The notes: generated by a model from the sequence alone, not told the origin. Counted from the stretch's first letter, positions 43,535-55,376 are shown. The stretch: DNA of 64,000 nucleotides from Otatea glauca (GCA_036346275.1 CM070718.1:53262188-53326187), one strand, 5' to 3'. Made by a program: numbers and translations.

Positions 43535-44719
43535 TTGGAGGTTAGCACACAGGTGCTGGTAAAATCCATCAAGCCGATTGTGAAGATTCAGGAGTTTATG
43601 GTGGTAACAACAAGATCTCAAGAATCCATGGCAGGAAAGGAAGAATTGCCAGAGATAAGGTCAGAAATTTCGGTAATTAAGAAAGATTTGGTCGAGTTGA
43701 AGAGTCTGGAGATGGAATTTGCTGAGATGGAGGAGTTGCTGAAGCGGATCTGTCCTTCAAGTCCAGGTATTCTATAGCCAATTGAAGGGGGTAATCGTAA
43801 CAGAAGTGATATATCTCTTACAGACGAAGCTGAGATTGGAGTTTTAGCCAAGGATCATGCACCATCTGGGGCTCAGGTAATGAATCAACCAACAAATCTT
43901 CTTGCTAGTGTACAAATCGAGGGTAGGTCGAGCAGGGGAGGAAATGGTGTCCATTCTGCTATAGAACACAACACAGTTGTTCCTGAGATGGACCAAGAAA
44001 TTCACCCAATGGTAAGACCATCACTGGTTCCTAATCCTAGTCATGCCAATGTGAGAGGGTGGGGAACTTCCCAGAAGCCATATGGTTTGGATGTGAATTA
44101 TCCAAGAAGGCCACCTGTGAATATGTGGAACAATTACGGAATGAGGGGCCAAAATCAGGGTATCCAGTGGTTTGATGCTCAAACAAATCAATATATGGGG
44201 GAGGCAAGAAACAGTAATCATTATGCCGAAGCAATGATCAAGGGACCAAGATTGGAGATACTATTATTTGAAGGAGATGTTATGAATTGGTTGAAACAAT
44301 GTGAAAAGTTCTTTGAAATATCGGGTACACCTTGTGACCAATGGGTTAATCTAGCAACTACGCATTGTACTTGTACAGCTGCTACTTGGTTTAAAGAAAT
44401 TAGAATTCCTAGCTACTCCATGACTTGGCCTCAATTGTGTGCTATGATCTGTGACAGATTCTCTAAAGCTACCGCACATGATGATGTTGACGCACTGCAA
44501 AATATTAAACAACAGCCAACCGTATCCAACTATATAGATAAGTTTGAGGAATGTGTAGCATTGGTTAAGAGGGATCATCCTTATTTGAGAGAGCAATTCA
44601 TGTTAAGTTGCTTTATCGGAGGATTGAAAAGTGATATAAAGCATGATGTGAGTAGCCAAAGGCCTCAGTGGTTAATGGAAGGATATTGGTATGCTAGAGT
44701 TTATGAAAAGCAGCTATAG
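43535..44719 (+). pseudogene. Reina-like gag
   Basis: A first frame (43,535-43,777) gives VVTTRSQESMAGKEELPEIR and a coiled-coil-like acidic stretch, then stops. A second frame (43,880-44,719) carries the gag core: RLEILLFEGDVMNWLKQCEK, ATWFKEIRIPSYSMTWPQLC and NIKQQPTVSNYIDKFEECV. It ends at a stop before any zinc knuckle. 44,720-45,060 continues out of frame. Confidence 0.82.
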
Positions 44720-45119
44720 CTAAGAGAGTCTAGGTCTCGAGTACTTATAATAGAAGCAAATTTGAAAATGGCAATAATAGGGTCAATAACAATGGTGGAA
44801 AAACAAATATCCAAAAAAAAACACTAACATGACAAGCTAGGGAATGGTTGAAGAGAAGGAAAAGAATCTCTGCTAGTACCGTAAGGAACCATGGAATCCT
44901 ACAAGTAAATGTAAGGTTAAGAGAGCTCTTCATACATTATTGATGAGAGGGGAAGAAGATGAAGAAGAAGACACTGTTGATGCAAAGGAACCGGTTTTAG
45001 ACCCTAAATATATCGCAGGTCCAGGCAACCCAATTATTGCTGAACCACAAGACACTCCTGAATAATTGATGCTCATATAACAGCACGCAACAAAAGAGTC
45101 GATTGGAAATGCAACTTTT

Positions 45120-45612
45120 ACCCTAATTACTAAAATTGGAGGTCAAAAAGCAGTAGCACTAGTGGACAATGGTAGTACTAATTCATTTATGGTCTGCGAG
45201 CTTGCTATCGAAGCTAATTGTGTGCTCAATTAAGAAAGTGGTTGTAGCTGGAGGAGGGGAACTTCAGACTGATGCTCAAGTGAACCAGCTTGATTATGTA
45301 GTACAAGGGGTAACATTCTATAATACTTTTAAATTGCTACCTCTAAAAGGCTATGACATTATATTGGGTGCTGATTGGATATTTGAACACAGACCAAATG
45401 GGCTAGACCTGAAGTTGAGAAGTCTGTCACTATGTAAAGGAGGTGAGGTCTTGTGTTTCAGAGATTATACTAATCCTTCCCAAAATTGTAATATCAGTGC
45501 TACCAAGCTTGAGAAAATGGTTTCAAGGGGGGTGATGGGATGCTTAATCCAAGTGCAACATATGTCTAAAGTGGAATCAAAGCAAAACCCAACTGTTCCA
45601 ACAAATATATAA
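45120..45612 (+). pseudogene. Reina-like protease
   Basis: The active-site region reads ALVDNGSTNSF at about 45,156-45,188, with DNG where aspartic proteases normally have D-S/T-G. It continues after a frame change as VVVAGGGELQTDAQVNQLDY and GYDIILGADWIFEH. It would cut the polyprotein, but the altered motif and frameshift imply loss of function. Confidence 0.7.
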
Positions 45613-45637
45613 ACCATTTTGTAACATTTTTTATGAA

Positions 45638-46950
45638 GTGTTGGCTGAACCCAAAGGATTTCCACCCCAAAGAGACTTTGATCATGCTATACACCTTAAA
45701 GAAGGAGTTGAACCCCCGAATCTTAGACCTTACAAGATCCCTCACTGTCAAAAGTATGCAATGGAAAATATCATCAATCAATTGCTGGAAAACGAAGAGA
45801 TCAGGAAAAGTGTAAGTCCATATGCATCTCCAGCCATCATGGTCAGGAAAAAAGATGGATCTTAGAGAATGTATGTCGATTATAGACAGCTGAACTCAAT
45901 AACTATCAAGAACAAATTTCCTATGCCAATAATTGAAGATTTGTTAGATGAATCGCATAGAGCATCCATTTTCACAAAGTTGGATTTGAGGTCTGGTTAT
46001 CATCAAATTAGGATGAATGAGGAAGATATACATAATATAGCTTTTAGAACTCATTTAGGACATTATTTGTATTTAGTGATGCCATTTGGATTGTCAAATG
46101 CACCTGCTAACTTTCTAATGAACTCTATCTTTGCTAAATATCTGAGAAGGTTTATCCTAGTTTTCTTTGATGACATTCTTATTTACATCAAAAATAGACA
46201 AGAAAACAAGGAACACATTGCAATAGCATTAGATTTATTGAGGGAGCATCAACTCATGGTTAAAGCAAGCAAGTGTGTTTTTGTAACTTCTCAGGTGGAA
46301 TATTTGGGTCATGTCATTAGTGAAAAGGGAGTAGCTACTGATCCTGAGAAAATTGTAGACATCCTCAAGTGGCCTAAACCTAAGATCATTACCCAACTTA
46401 GAGGCTTCCTGGGTTTGACATGATACTATAGGAGATTTGTAAATGGTTATGGACAGATATGTAAACCTCTTTTTGACATTCTAAAAAAGGATTCATGGAA
46501 ATAGGGAGAAACCCAAACATGGGCTTTTGAAGATCTCAAAAAAATTACGACTAGCTGTCCTACTCTTGCATTTCTAGATGTTTCTCAGCCTTTTGTCATA
46601 GAAACTGATGTTTGTGGTACTGGAATTGGGGGTGTACTCATGCAGCACAACCAACCGATTGCTTATTTCAGTAAAGTACTTGGTACTAGATTAGTTGCTC
46701 AGTCTGTGTATGATAAAGAAGCTCTAGCAATACTTGAGGCACTAAAGAGATAGAGACATTATGTTTTGGGTGGAAAGCTTGTTATAAGAATTGATCAAAA
46801 AAGTCTGAAATATATTACTTCACAAAGATTAAATAAAGGTTTCAACACAAGTTGTTGCTCAAGTTGCTTGAATTTGATTATCAAGTAGAGTATAAAAAGA
46901 GAAAGGAAAACTTAGCCGCGGATGCACTGTCAAGGAGAGACACTTATAAC
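45638..46950 (+). pseudogene. Reina-like reverse transcriptase and RNase H
   Basis: SPYASPAIMVRKKDGS, a stop at about 45,863, then MYVDYRQLNSITIKNKFPMP, FTKLDLRSGYHQIRMNEED, LVMPFGLSNAPANF and the catalytic VFFDDILIY. A stop at 46,421-46,423 falls in the LGL(T)YYRRF motif, and another near 46,502. RNase H is seen as FVIETDVCGTGIGGVLMQ and DQKSLKYITSQRLN, with a stop near 46,752. Confidence 0.85.
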
Positions 46951-48300
46951 AATACTACTGAAATTTCATGTCAAGCAATCACTAGTGCTATACCAGAATG
47001 GGTACTGGAAATCAAAGACAGCTACATTGGTGATGGACATAGCCAACATTTGTTGAGGGAATCACAAATTTCCATTGGTCCTAATGCTAAATATTCTTTG
47101 GTTGTTGGGCTTTTGAGATATAAGGGCAGGATATACGTGAGTGACAATGAAGATATCAGGCAACGGATCATGATTAATTTCCATGCATCTAATTTTTTGT
47201 GGTCACTCAGGCATGCGAGCTACTTACCACATTTTATTGGCATGGACTCAAGAAAAACATTGAACAATTGGTGGCTGAATGCCCTGTTTGCCAAATTACT
47301 AAAGAAGAGCACCTACACATTCCTGGACTATTAGATCCTTTGAAGGTACCAGACATGGCATGGACTCATATATCCATAGATTTCATCGTAGGACTGCCAA
47401 AATCACATGGTAAGGATGTAATTTTGGTAGTAGTAGACAGATTTACCGAGTATGGTCATTTCATTGGACTATCTCATCCTTACACTGTGGAACAAGTAGT
47501 TAAATTGTTCATGGACAATATAATGAAACTAAATGGACTAAATTGCAATCGTCACCGACCAGGACACGATTTTTACTAGCAAGTTCTTCTCCGAAGTATT
47601 CAAAGCGATGAACGTTGCTCTTCGATTGAGCATGGCTTACCATCCACAAAGTGATGGCCAAACAAAGCGGGTGAATCAGTGCCTTGAAGCATACCTTAGA
47701 AGTATGGTATTTCAAAAGCGTAAAGAGTGATTTACATGGTTGTCTATGGTAGAATGGTGGTATAACTCCACCTATCACACTTCCTTGAAACTCACTCCAT
47801 TTCAAGCCTTGTACGGCTATCCACCTCCACAGATTGAAGAATTTTCAGTTCCTTACAATATTTCTGAAGAAGCTAAGGTGACTATATAGCAGAAAGAGGA
47901 AATGATTCTGAAGTTGCAACCATACCAATAAAATGCATTTGGGTTGAGAGGATCTCTCAAACTTAGATCAAAGTTCTACGGACCTTTCAAGGTGATGCAA
48001 AGAGTGGGAAAAGTGGCGTATCGACTACAATTGCCTCACAATGCCAATATTCATCCTGTATTCCATATTAGTCAATTAAAGAAGCATATGGGAACTCATG
48101 CAGTACCAATGATAGGGCTACCACTTCTGAGTGAAAATGGTCAGATCAAAATTGAACCTATTGTTGTGTTGGATAGAAGAATCATTCCTAGTAGTGGAAC
48201 TCAGGTTGCTCAATAGTTAGTATAGTGGCTTAATTTGGCTTCTACCGATGCCACATAGGAAGATTCAACTTTCATAGAAAAGACTTTTCCAAAATTTGTT
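46852..48300 (+). pseudogene. Reina-like integrase and C-terminal tail
   Basis: LAADALSRRD, then after a frameshift near 47,205 FYWHGLKKNIEQLVAECPVC, MAWTHISIDFIVGLPKS and VVVDRFTEYGHFI (first catalytic D in SIDFI). The core is broken near 47,530-47,580. The C-terminal part resumes at about 47,944: LKLRSKFYGPFKVMQRVGKV, HPVFHISQLKKH, then a chromodomain-like tail with further stops. Confidence 0.8.
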
Positions 48301-48336
48301 CCTTTTGGACCAGAAACAAGTCGGGTAGGTGGAATT

Positions 48337-48777
48337 TATCAGGTCCAAAGTAATGCGAAGAGAAAATTCAGACTGCAGAGTTCAAAGTTTGCAGAGTTAT
48401 GTTGAAGAGAAAGTATGAAGCCAATGTACCGTTTTAGCGATTTCACTTGGAAGGAAAGAGACGGCTCAGATCGAACGCTAAGCAACCATTAGTACTTTCG
48501 AACGGTTAATAACTGTCGTAGCAATTAATGTGCGCCACTGTAACAGCTAATGTCGGTAACACCGTTGGTCTTCATGTAACTGCAGTTTTTAACTGTAATG
48601 CTTGCTATTTACCTCACTGTAAGAAACAGAGGCTATTAAGCCTGGTAACTTTTTGTGAAAATGGAATCAAGTTGGTTCTCCAAAGCTTTAGAACCCTAAT
48701 ATCCTCTCTTGATTCCCCAAAGAAATCCCTAAATCCTTGTCGGATTTCTTCCCGTTTTGGTCAGGATCTGACTGACA
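48337..48777 (+). repeat. Reina-like 3' LTR
   Basis: Starts TATCAGGTCCAAAG (TG changed to TA) and ends GATCTGACTGACA, followed by target copy CATGG. It shares most of its length with the 5' LTR; an internal stretch after CTTTAG differs by a short deletion. Confidence 0.85.
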
Positions 48778-48782
48778 CATGG

Positions 48783-50190
48783 CCGCCGTTCTGAGCGTGT
48801 TGCGACTGCCGGCGACGTGACGGCCGAGCGATTCACGGTGGCCAAAAGGAATAGCCATAGCCTCGGTCGCCTTAACCTAAAAAACAGGAAAGCAACGAGA
48901 GATCAACAATTCAATTGCATGGGTGGTTTCGACCTCGACTGGATGATTGATTCTGGCTTCACGTGAAAGAATGACGTAAATCCCTCTTATCAACTCGCCC
49001 CATGTAACTAACTGAGAGATGATCTGCACCCTTGCTTTGATTTAATAGTCGTACAGGTTTTTAAAGGTGCTGTACTGAAGCAAATCCCTTAAAAGACAAT
49101 ACAAAATCCACTCACACGTATATCAAGTACTGATTGGCACTTGGGCAGTTAATTAACCAATTATCGATCAAAAGATAAAAATTAAGGTCAAAAATAGAAT
49201 AGCGTGTGAAGAGTGGGAAATGTGGCCATGTAGGCTGCCATAATTGCTAATTTGAGGTCGTTTTCACAAAATCTTTAGTGAGGACGTATAATTTGAGGTC
49301 GTCTTCACAAAATCTTTAGTAAGTACGTCCTCTTGCTGTGATATGTGAAGACACCTAACCTTTCCCACTTCCCTTCCCCCACAAAGAATCTCTCATCACC
49401 ACATTTGGCAGCATCCTCTTTTCTCCCCCCATTCCTTTCTCCACAAAAATAAAAAAAAAATTCAAATTTCTCCCCAAGTTTTTAAATATAAAGTATTTTT
49501 TAACCATTTTATAATATTTTTGAATCAAAAGTTTTCAAACAGAAAGTTTTTTGAGTCAAAAGTTTTCAAACAGAATTTTTTTAGTCGAACATTTTTTATC
49601 CGAAAGTTTGTTGAGTCGAAAGATTTTGAACTGAAAGTTTTTGAATCAAAAGTTTCAAACAAAAAGTTTTTAATTAAAAGTTTTTTATTAATTCATCTGA
49701 AAGTTTTGAATCAAATTTTTTTATATGACAGGAGAAGGAAAGTGAGAGTGAAGGAAGGGGCAAGATATGGCAACATCTGGATTTGTTCTCATAAAAAAAT
49801 TAGTGAGGGTGATCTCAAATTAGCAATACCCAACCTCATGTTGCTGAAGTTTTATATGTACCTGTTATTTAACAAACTGATAAATATTTCTAGTAATATT
49901 TGTTTTTATAAGAAATCGCAAGTTAATTCGATGGTCAATATAAAGATCGATAATAATTCCCTACGTACATGAGTGCAAAAGATAAATAATATATAAGCTA
50001 GTGACATCACAAATACTTCATGACATATACAACTGTATACATATGCCAGGTCTAGTAGAACAACAAAAATATCAAACCCACATAAAACACATATATACAT
50101 AGCCCACAACACTTTTTCTCATCACATTATGAACCGATAAAACCAACCTAGATGTAAAAGAGTCAATAAGAAACCTAGAAAAAGATCTTC
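48783..50190. other. Intergenic DNA upstream of the DUF1635 gene
   Basis: No gene supported. Holds a 41-bp-period direct repeat (TTTGAGGTCGT(T/C)TTCACAAAATC at 49,251 and 49,292). It also holds an AT-rich minisatellite of AAAGTTTT(C)AAACAGAAAG-like words (about 49,510-49,720), which creates a spurious Phe/Lys-rich frame at 49,520-49,972. Confidence 0.5.
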
Positions 50191-50198
50191 TATATATA
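50191..50198 (+). promoter_or_regulatory. TATA box of the DUF1635 gene
   Basis: TATATATA in CTTCTATATATACCC, about 80 bp before the start codon, followed by an A/C-rich leader (ACCCAAACACAACAAAACAACACG) typical of plant 5' untranslated regions. Confidence 0.65.
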
Positions 50199-50278
50199 CC
50201 CTACCACACCATCACCAAGCCAGGATCATCACACAGATAGAAACCCAAACACAACAAAACAACACGAGCGCGTCATAT

Positions 50279-51079
50279 ATGGAAGACCACGGCGGCCACC
50301 CCTTGCTCCACGGCGGCCACCACCTCCAGCCCACCGCCACGCTCGCCTACGCGTGGGACCCACCCCTCGCCGCTCCCTTCGAGCACGTCGCCGGTGACGA
50401 CCAGCTGGAATGCTTCTCGACGGCGTCGGAGCTGCGGCAGGCGCTGTTCCGCGCGGTGACCGAGCTCGACGCGGCGCGCGCGGCGCACCAGGCCGAGCTC
50501 CGGCGGATGGAGTCCGAGGCCGCTCGGCTCGCGGCGCTCGCGGCGTCCGCGTCCGCCGAGCGCGACGAGCTCCGGCGCCACTGCCACTCCCTCCTGCTGC
50601 TGCTCCACCACCAGAGCCAAACCCCGCCGTCTCAGAGACTCCCCGCCGCGGACGTCCCCACAACCCACCCCGCCGTCCTGGGAGCAGGAGCAGGCGCCGT
50701 GGACGAGCACGCGCCCGACGCCGCCGCCACCTCGGAGGAGGCGGAGATGGAAATGGCGCTGACGCGGCGGCTGCCGGAGAAGGGCCGCCTAGTGGAAGCC
50801 GTCGTATCGGCCGGCCCACTACTCCAGACGCTGCTCCTGGCCGGCCCTCTCCCGCGGTGGCGCCACCCGCCGCCGCCCGCGCCCGCCGGGGGCGCCGACA
50901 TACCGCCGTTCAACCCCGGCCGTCCAAGCCCGAACAAGGCCGACCCAGAGGCCGGCAACAACTCATTCTCGTCGGCGTCGGCAGCGTCCTCGTCGCCGGA
51001 GAGCAACTGCAGCGGCGGGCCCGCGCCGCTGGCGACACAGCAGGCGCTTCCCTATCACATGAGCTCCTTTTGCATGTAG
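50279..51079 (+). CDS. DUF1635 family protein
   Basis: A 266-codon intronless frame with very high GC, typical of grass genes. Residues of about 47-112 form a coiled coil (ASELRQALFRAVTELDAARA, ERDELRRHC), the N-terminal DUF1635 pattern. A conserved block follows at about 164-208: LPEKGRLVEAVVSAGPLLQT, LLAGPLPRWRHPPPP and DIPPF. A Ser-rich tail (SSASAASSSPES) precedes the C-terminus. Together these identify DUF1635, a plant-specific family without an established biochemical role. No signal peptide or membrane segment is seen. The start ATG follows a leader with a TATA box at the right distance. Antisense and shifted frames across this region are GC-driven shadows. Confidence 0.85.
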   Translation: MEDHGGHPLLHGGHHLQPTATLAYAWDPPLAAPFEHVAGDDQLECFSTASELRQALFRAVTELDAARAAHQAELRRMESEAARLAALAASASAERDELRRHCHSLLLLLHHQSQTPPSQRLPAADVPTTHPAVLGAGAGAVDEHAPDAAATSEEAEMEMALTRRLPEKGRLVEAVVSAGPLLQTLLLAGPLPRWRHPPPPAPAGGADIPPFNPGRPSPNKADPEAGNNSFSSASAASSSPESNCSGGPAPLATQQALPYHMSSFCM

Positions 51080-51660
51080 GCGACGCTCCCTTGCTTCCTG
51101 GGCGGGCACATGCATGCCACTAATTAACACCAGTGGCTTAATTGTCATTAGCGTCGGCCTAATCATTAGCAGGAGTGATTAACCAGTGTTAGTAGTAGTG
51201 TGTTTGTCTAATTGAAAGTGAGCAAAGATTGGGACATGTATGCAAGACAAAGCACATGCATGCCACTAGCCCAGTAGAGTAGTATATATATATACTGTCG
51301 ATCGTCTTTGTGAGGATGTATATGTATATGTATGATTTCTGTAGCTGTTAATTTGTTCAAATGGCATGGTTGGATGAAGTTGATTGAAATCTGTTGGAGG
51401 GATTTAATTAATTGTAAGGAAACAGATCAGCATATTAATCTCGGTAACATAGAAAAGAAGCGAATTATATAGAAATAACGCCACCAAAAATGAAGTTATA
51501 ATCACTGTTTAGAATAGTACTCTCCTGGGTAAAATGACGTAGTGTTCACCCCTCGTCTTCTAGAAGTCGCCAAAGAGGTTCTGTGTAAGAAGACAGCCAT
51601 GGCAGCGGTAGATATATGTGCAGATTGGTGATGGACAGGGAGGAGGTGCAGTTGGTACAG
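51080..51660 (+). other. 3' flank of the DUF1635 gene
   Basis: Expected 3' untranslated region with TATATGTATATGTATG-type dinucleotide repeats (51,316-51,336). Nothing else is recognisable. Confidence 0.4.
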
Positions 51661-51837
51661 GGACTGCCAAGTTTGTAGTACTTATCCAACCGTCTGATGG
51701 AAAAGCGACCCGTGAGATTTTCCTATCCATAGCAAAACACTATATCAAGTTACTGTAGCAAACGGTTTTGGACCCTCTGCTCGTCAATTCGCTCGATCCA
51801 ACGGCTCGGTTGGATGGAAACTGCAAACTTGGCGATC
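51661..51837. mobile_element. Short MITE-like inverted-repeat element
   Basis: GCCAAGTTTGTAGTACTTATCCAACCG near the left end is answered by CGGTTGGATGGAAACTGCAAACTTGGC near the right end, about 25 bp of imperfect inverted repeat. It is 177 bp long with no coding capacity. The exact ends and target duplication are unclear. 51,838-52,226 shows nothing recognisable. Confidence 0.5.
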
Positions 51838-52226
51838 CTCATACCATCTGTACCTTATCCCTGTTCATTGGTGATAGCTGAAGTTAGAAATTGCAAAATG
51901 TACCTCATCAAAAAAAATTTAAAAATTACTTTTGCCAGCAATGTCTGATAACGATGCCGCTAATAAGCTATTCCCAACTTGTAGAAGATGATGCCATTTG
52001 GACAAGATCCCTTTCCCAGATTTGAAAAGGATTTAGAAAGTAACCATAAGCCACATTATGCAAATAGTTTCTGAAATCACTTGTGATTGGTTGCCCATGT
52101 ATGTTGTTTTAGCGGCCTGGCTCACTGAAGCTGGTTTGTTTGGTTGGGATTTGGGACAAGATGACATTATGCGAGCGTATATGACAATTTGGTTGGTTAA
52201 ATGAGCTCCGTAGGCTGAGATGAGAT

Positions 52227-53557
52227 AAAGGTTTCAAATTTCGTTCTCGGATTACATCTAGGACATGGTAGAAATTTAAAATTTTAGTGAGATTTTAGAA
52301 TTTCGGCTAAAATTCGGACAAAATTCTAAAAGCAAATTTGAAATCCAAAAATTTTGAGATTGAGAAAACCGAAATTTCATCCGAAATAACTAAAATTTCG
52401 GCCAATTTGAACCACTTGTGAAATGGTCTCCTAAAGCTAAAAAATTTGGGAAAGAAATATGAAAAAATCATGCAAGCATTTATCTACATTTTTTATATGT
52501 TTTAGTGCAAAATACTAAGTATTTGCACATAAAAGACCCTAAATTTAGAAATTTCAGCAGCATTTCGACTATTTTTCGAATTCTAACACTTGCATCTACC
52601 CTACGGCTGCCGAGCTATTAAAAAAATCTGAGTTGATTCCTGTTCTTCCCCTGTCCGAGTTGCATACGAACTGATTTGAGTCCAATCTGAGTCGGTTCCT
52701 GTTCTTTCCCTATCCGAGTTGCACACGAACTGATTTGAGTCCAAGCCGAGTCGTCTCCACTTTGCCAAATCTGAATATGCTCCTCGTTTGGCTTAATCTG
52801 AGTTCAGGAAGTAGTTTTCATGCGCATGTCATTAAAACGGCCATAACTTTTGCATACGGTGCCCGTTTTGGTCGTTCTAGTACTTTTCCGAAAGCTTACT
52901 TCGAGGTAGATCGCGAGGCTTCAAAAAAGAGTATCGACGCCAAAAAACATCATCGTTTAGGGCCTCAAAATGGCATCTGAAGTTTTAATACCCGTTTTCG
53001 TTGTTCGTTCGCTGTCCAATTTGAATTTTCTTTCTTTCCAATTTTTGTAATCTTTGTTTTCAGTCCATAATTTAGAGTGTGCTCATTTGTTTTTTTGTTT
53101 CTCCAAAAAAATTAAAATATTATGATTAAATTTTATTTTAACTTGTGTGGTGAGTTTGCTGGCTCAAAGAAGTATGGCTTACAAAACTTGCAGTAAATTC
53201 TTTCATGTGCCATGCTTATTCAGATGCACCCCTCAATACACAGTGCTTGGTCCAATTCTCATGACAACTTTCACCAAATCAAAGATATATTAATTTGTAT
53301 ATGTATTTTTCTGAAAAAAAAATTCACATGTATTCCTTTTAAAAAGGCATTACAATTCTCTACAAAAAAAATGTAGAGTGAAATCCGGTCCTAGAAACAT
53401 CAAAACCGATCGAATTTGTGGTAATTTTGGTCCAAAAAGGTGGAATCTCTCCGAAGTCACTGAAGCAATTTAAAAAAATTCAATTTTTTAATTCCACCGA
53501 GATTTGGAATCTCAGCCCCCGCCAAAATCCGAAATTTCGGCGAGATTTTGAACCTTG
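52227..53557. mobile_element. Non-autonomous hAT-type element, 1.33 kb
   Basis: Flanked by a perfect 8-bp duplication GATGAGAT (52,219-52,226 and 53,558-53,565). Ends AAAGGTTTCAAATTTCG and GAGATTTTGAACCTTG are inverted repeats, and both subterminal regions are dense in GAAATTTCGG words. The middle (about 52,590-52,990) differs in character, with a 59-bp tandem pair and LTR-like sequence. No transposase is seen. Confidence 0.82.
52625..52752. repeat. 59-bp tandem pair inside the hAT-type element
   Basis: GAGTTGATTCCTGTTCTT and GAGTCGGTTCCTGTTCTT open two adjacent units of about 59-60 bp sharing CCGAGTTGCA and ACGAACTGATTTGAGTCCAA, with a third partial unit after. The following stretch (GGCCATAACTTTTGCATACGG) resembles LTR sequence. 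Confidence 0.75.
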
Positions 53558-53967
53558 GATGAGATAGTGTTTGGTTGGTCGTCGCACATGCAATTAGAAA
53601 GAGAACTAGAAAAAACTTGCGCAATTATAAATGTGTGACATAAAAACCAATAAAAGTTAGTAATACGTCTTACTTCATTTTAACCACCTTAATAATACTT
53701 AATCCAAATAAAAATACTTAATACTCCACCAATTGATTTTTATAAGTCACAGTTTGACTTGACGCGGTCTTTAAAATTGTTGAACTTTGGCTGTTCATTT
53801 CTTTTATAATACTTTGTTCGTAACCATAGTAAAGTGCTTTCAAATATGAATATAACGGTATCACATTTGTGTCGTATAATCTATATATTATTAGACTAAT
53901 TATTGATCAAATTTTATAAACTTAGAATCTCAAAACGCACGACGATCTTATAAAATTTAGAGTAAAC

Positions 53968-54461
53968 TTCATAAACTACAGGTTTCTTGTACAAACTATA
54001 AAAAAAACTACAGATTTAAGCTTCTATTTCACAAAACTATAGATTTTAGAAGAATTAATTTCACAAAACTACAGGTTTCTTGTACAAACTATCATAAAAC
54101 TACAGATTTTAACTTCTATTTCACAAAACTACAGATTTTAGGAGAATTTGTATCACAAAACTAGAGGTTTTAGAATTAGCTCTTTCTTATAACAAGTCTG
54201 ATAGTGTGGGCCCACATAGTGGTCTCACACACCCTCATTTCCCGTTTCACTCACGTGTAAGACTGTCATGTAGGCCTAGATTGTCAGACCCGTTATAAGA
54301 AATGATTAATTCTAAAACCTGTAGTTTTGTGATACAAGTTCTCCTAAAATCTGTAGCTTTGTGAAACAAAAGATAAAATCTGTAGTTTTATGATAATTTG
54401 TACAAAAAACCTATAGTTTTGTGAAACAAATCTTTCTAAAATCTGTAGTTTTCTATAATTT
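53968..54461. mobile_element. Foldback element with long inverted arms
   Basis: Left arm about 54,033-54,194 and right arm about 54,287-54,455 are complementary for some 160 bp, both built from CACAAAACTACAGATTTTAG-type words. They surround a GC-richer loop with GTGGGCCCACAT. An additional partial arm copy precedes (53,968-54,030). The transcript would form a long hairpin suited to small-RNA production. The CACTA element starts at the outer edge. 53,566-53,967 is AT-rich with nothing recognisable. Confidence 0.75.
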
Positions 54462-54494
54462 CACTACTACAGAACTGGGCATCACAACCGGCCT

Positions 54495-54720
54495 ATTAGA
54501 AGCGGTCTGGTGCGAGCCCGTTGTGATCTTCGCACCAGAAGCGGTTCGTTGGCAACGGTCCGGAGAGGGCTTCCAGAAGCGGTTTAAGACACGAACCGCT
54601 TCTGAAGGTTGCGTTCTAGACGCGGTTCTTTTCTCAAACCGCTTCTGATTTTCAGAAGCGGTTTGAGAAAAGAACCGCTTCTAGAACTCAACCTTCGAAG
54701 CGGTTCGTGTCTCCAACCGC
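54495..54720. repeat. CACTA left subterminal repeats
   Basis: About twelve copies of AGAAGCGGTT/AACCGCTTCT and close variants in both orientations, including a near-perfect inverted pair around 54,640-54,690. In this superfamily such repeats bind the element's own TNPA-like protein. TTTAAACCC follows at 54,745, near the presumed start of transcription. 54,721-55,376 is AT-rich leader with no coding sequence. Confidence 0.8.
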
Positions 54721-55376
54721 TCGAAAGCTCTCCATGCAGCGCATTTAAACCCTTCTTCCTCCATGCGCCAAAGAGAGGTACGAATCGATCGAACAGAGAA
54801 GGCCGACCAAGCTACCGTTCTTGGGAGGTGCTGTCCAAATTTTTAATTGGAGGTGATTAGCTCTAAATCAAGTGTTTCAAAGTTAGTAACATCATGTGAA
54901 CATCCTTCTCACCTAGATATTGCTATTTTTTCAATGGATGTGGAGAAATCTTGAACTTTTTAAGCATTATCGAAAATTTGTTTTTCGTGCCTTGTTTTTG
55001 TTGTTGTATGAAGATGTAGGGTGGAGATCTAGTTCAAAATATGACATTACAAGGTAAAGGTGATTGGAAGCTTTAGATCTAGGTGGTTGTTAGCTTTAGA
55101 ATCTTAAATATCACAATATTGGAAGAGATCTAGGTATAACATTGCAAGGAAGTAATTATTGGTGTATGAAATAAAATAGAAAAACATGTAGAAGGATAAA
55201 AAATAATTACAAAGGTAGGAAGGGATACAAAGTAATTAGAAAGGTAGGTCTTTAATTGGATGACGGTGTAGGTGGAGTTTTTTTTGGTTGGGTTTAAATG
55301 TTACGAAATTTAAGTTAGGTTATAATTTTTCTAACGAATTTGTTATAATTTTTAATGAAATTATAACTTGGTATAG

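Larger units (their letters stand above)
42934..48777 (+). mobile_element. Ty3/gypsy chromovirus, Reina-like, inactive
   Basis: 5.8 kb with short LTRs (42,934 to about 43,391; 48,337-48,777) and a perfect 5-bp target duplication CATGG (42,929-42,933 and 48,778-48,782). Internally gag, protease, reverse transcriptase, RNase H, integrase and a chromodomain-like tail follow in order. The short LTRs, DSATWED-like tail and HRRNYLQVK-free layout suit the Reina lineage, which is an inference. Many stops and frameshifts show it is long dead. Confidence 0.85.

Noticed and set aside
49520..49972. 150-codon Phe/Lys-rich frame
   Set aside because: Product of an AT-rich minisatellite; no domain and no promoter context.
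50229..50819. 196-codon antisense frame opposite the DUF1635 gene
   Set aside because: Arg/Pro/Ala-rich shadow typical of GC-rich grass genes; the sense frame has family motifs, this one none.
53700..53960. Possible Stowaway-like element (CTCCACCAATTGATTTTTATAA...)
   Set aside because: Only one end resembles a MITE terminus and no TA target pair was seen.
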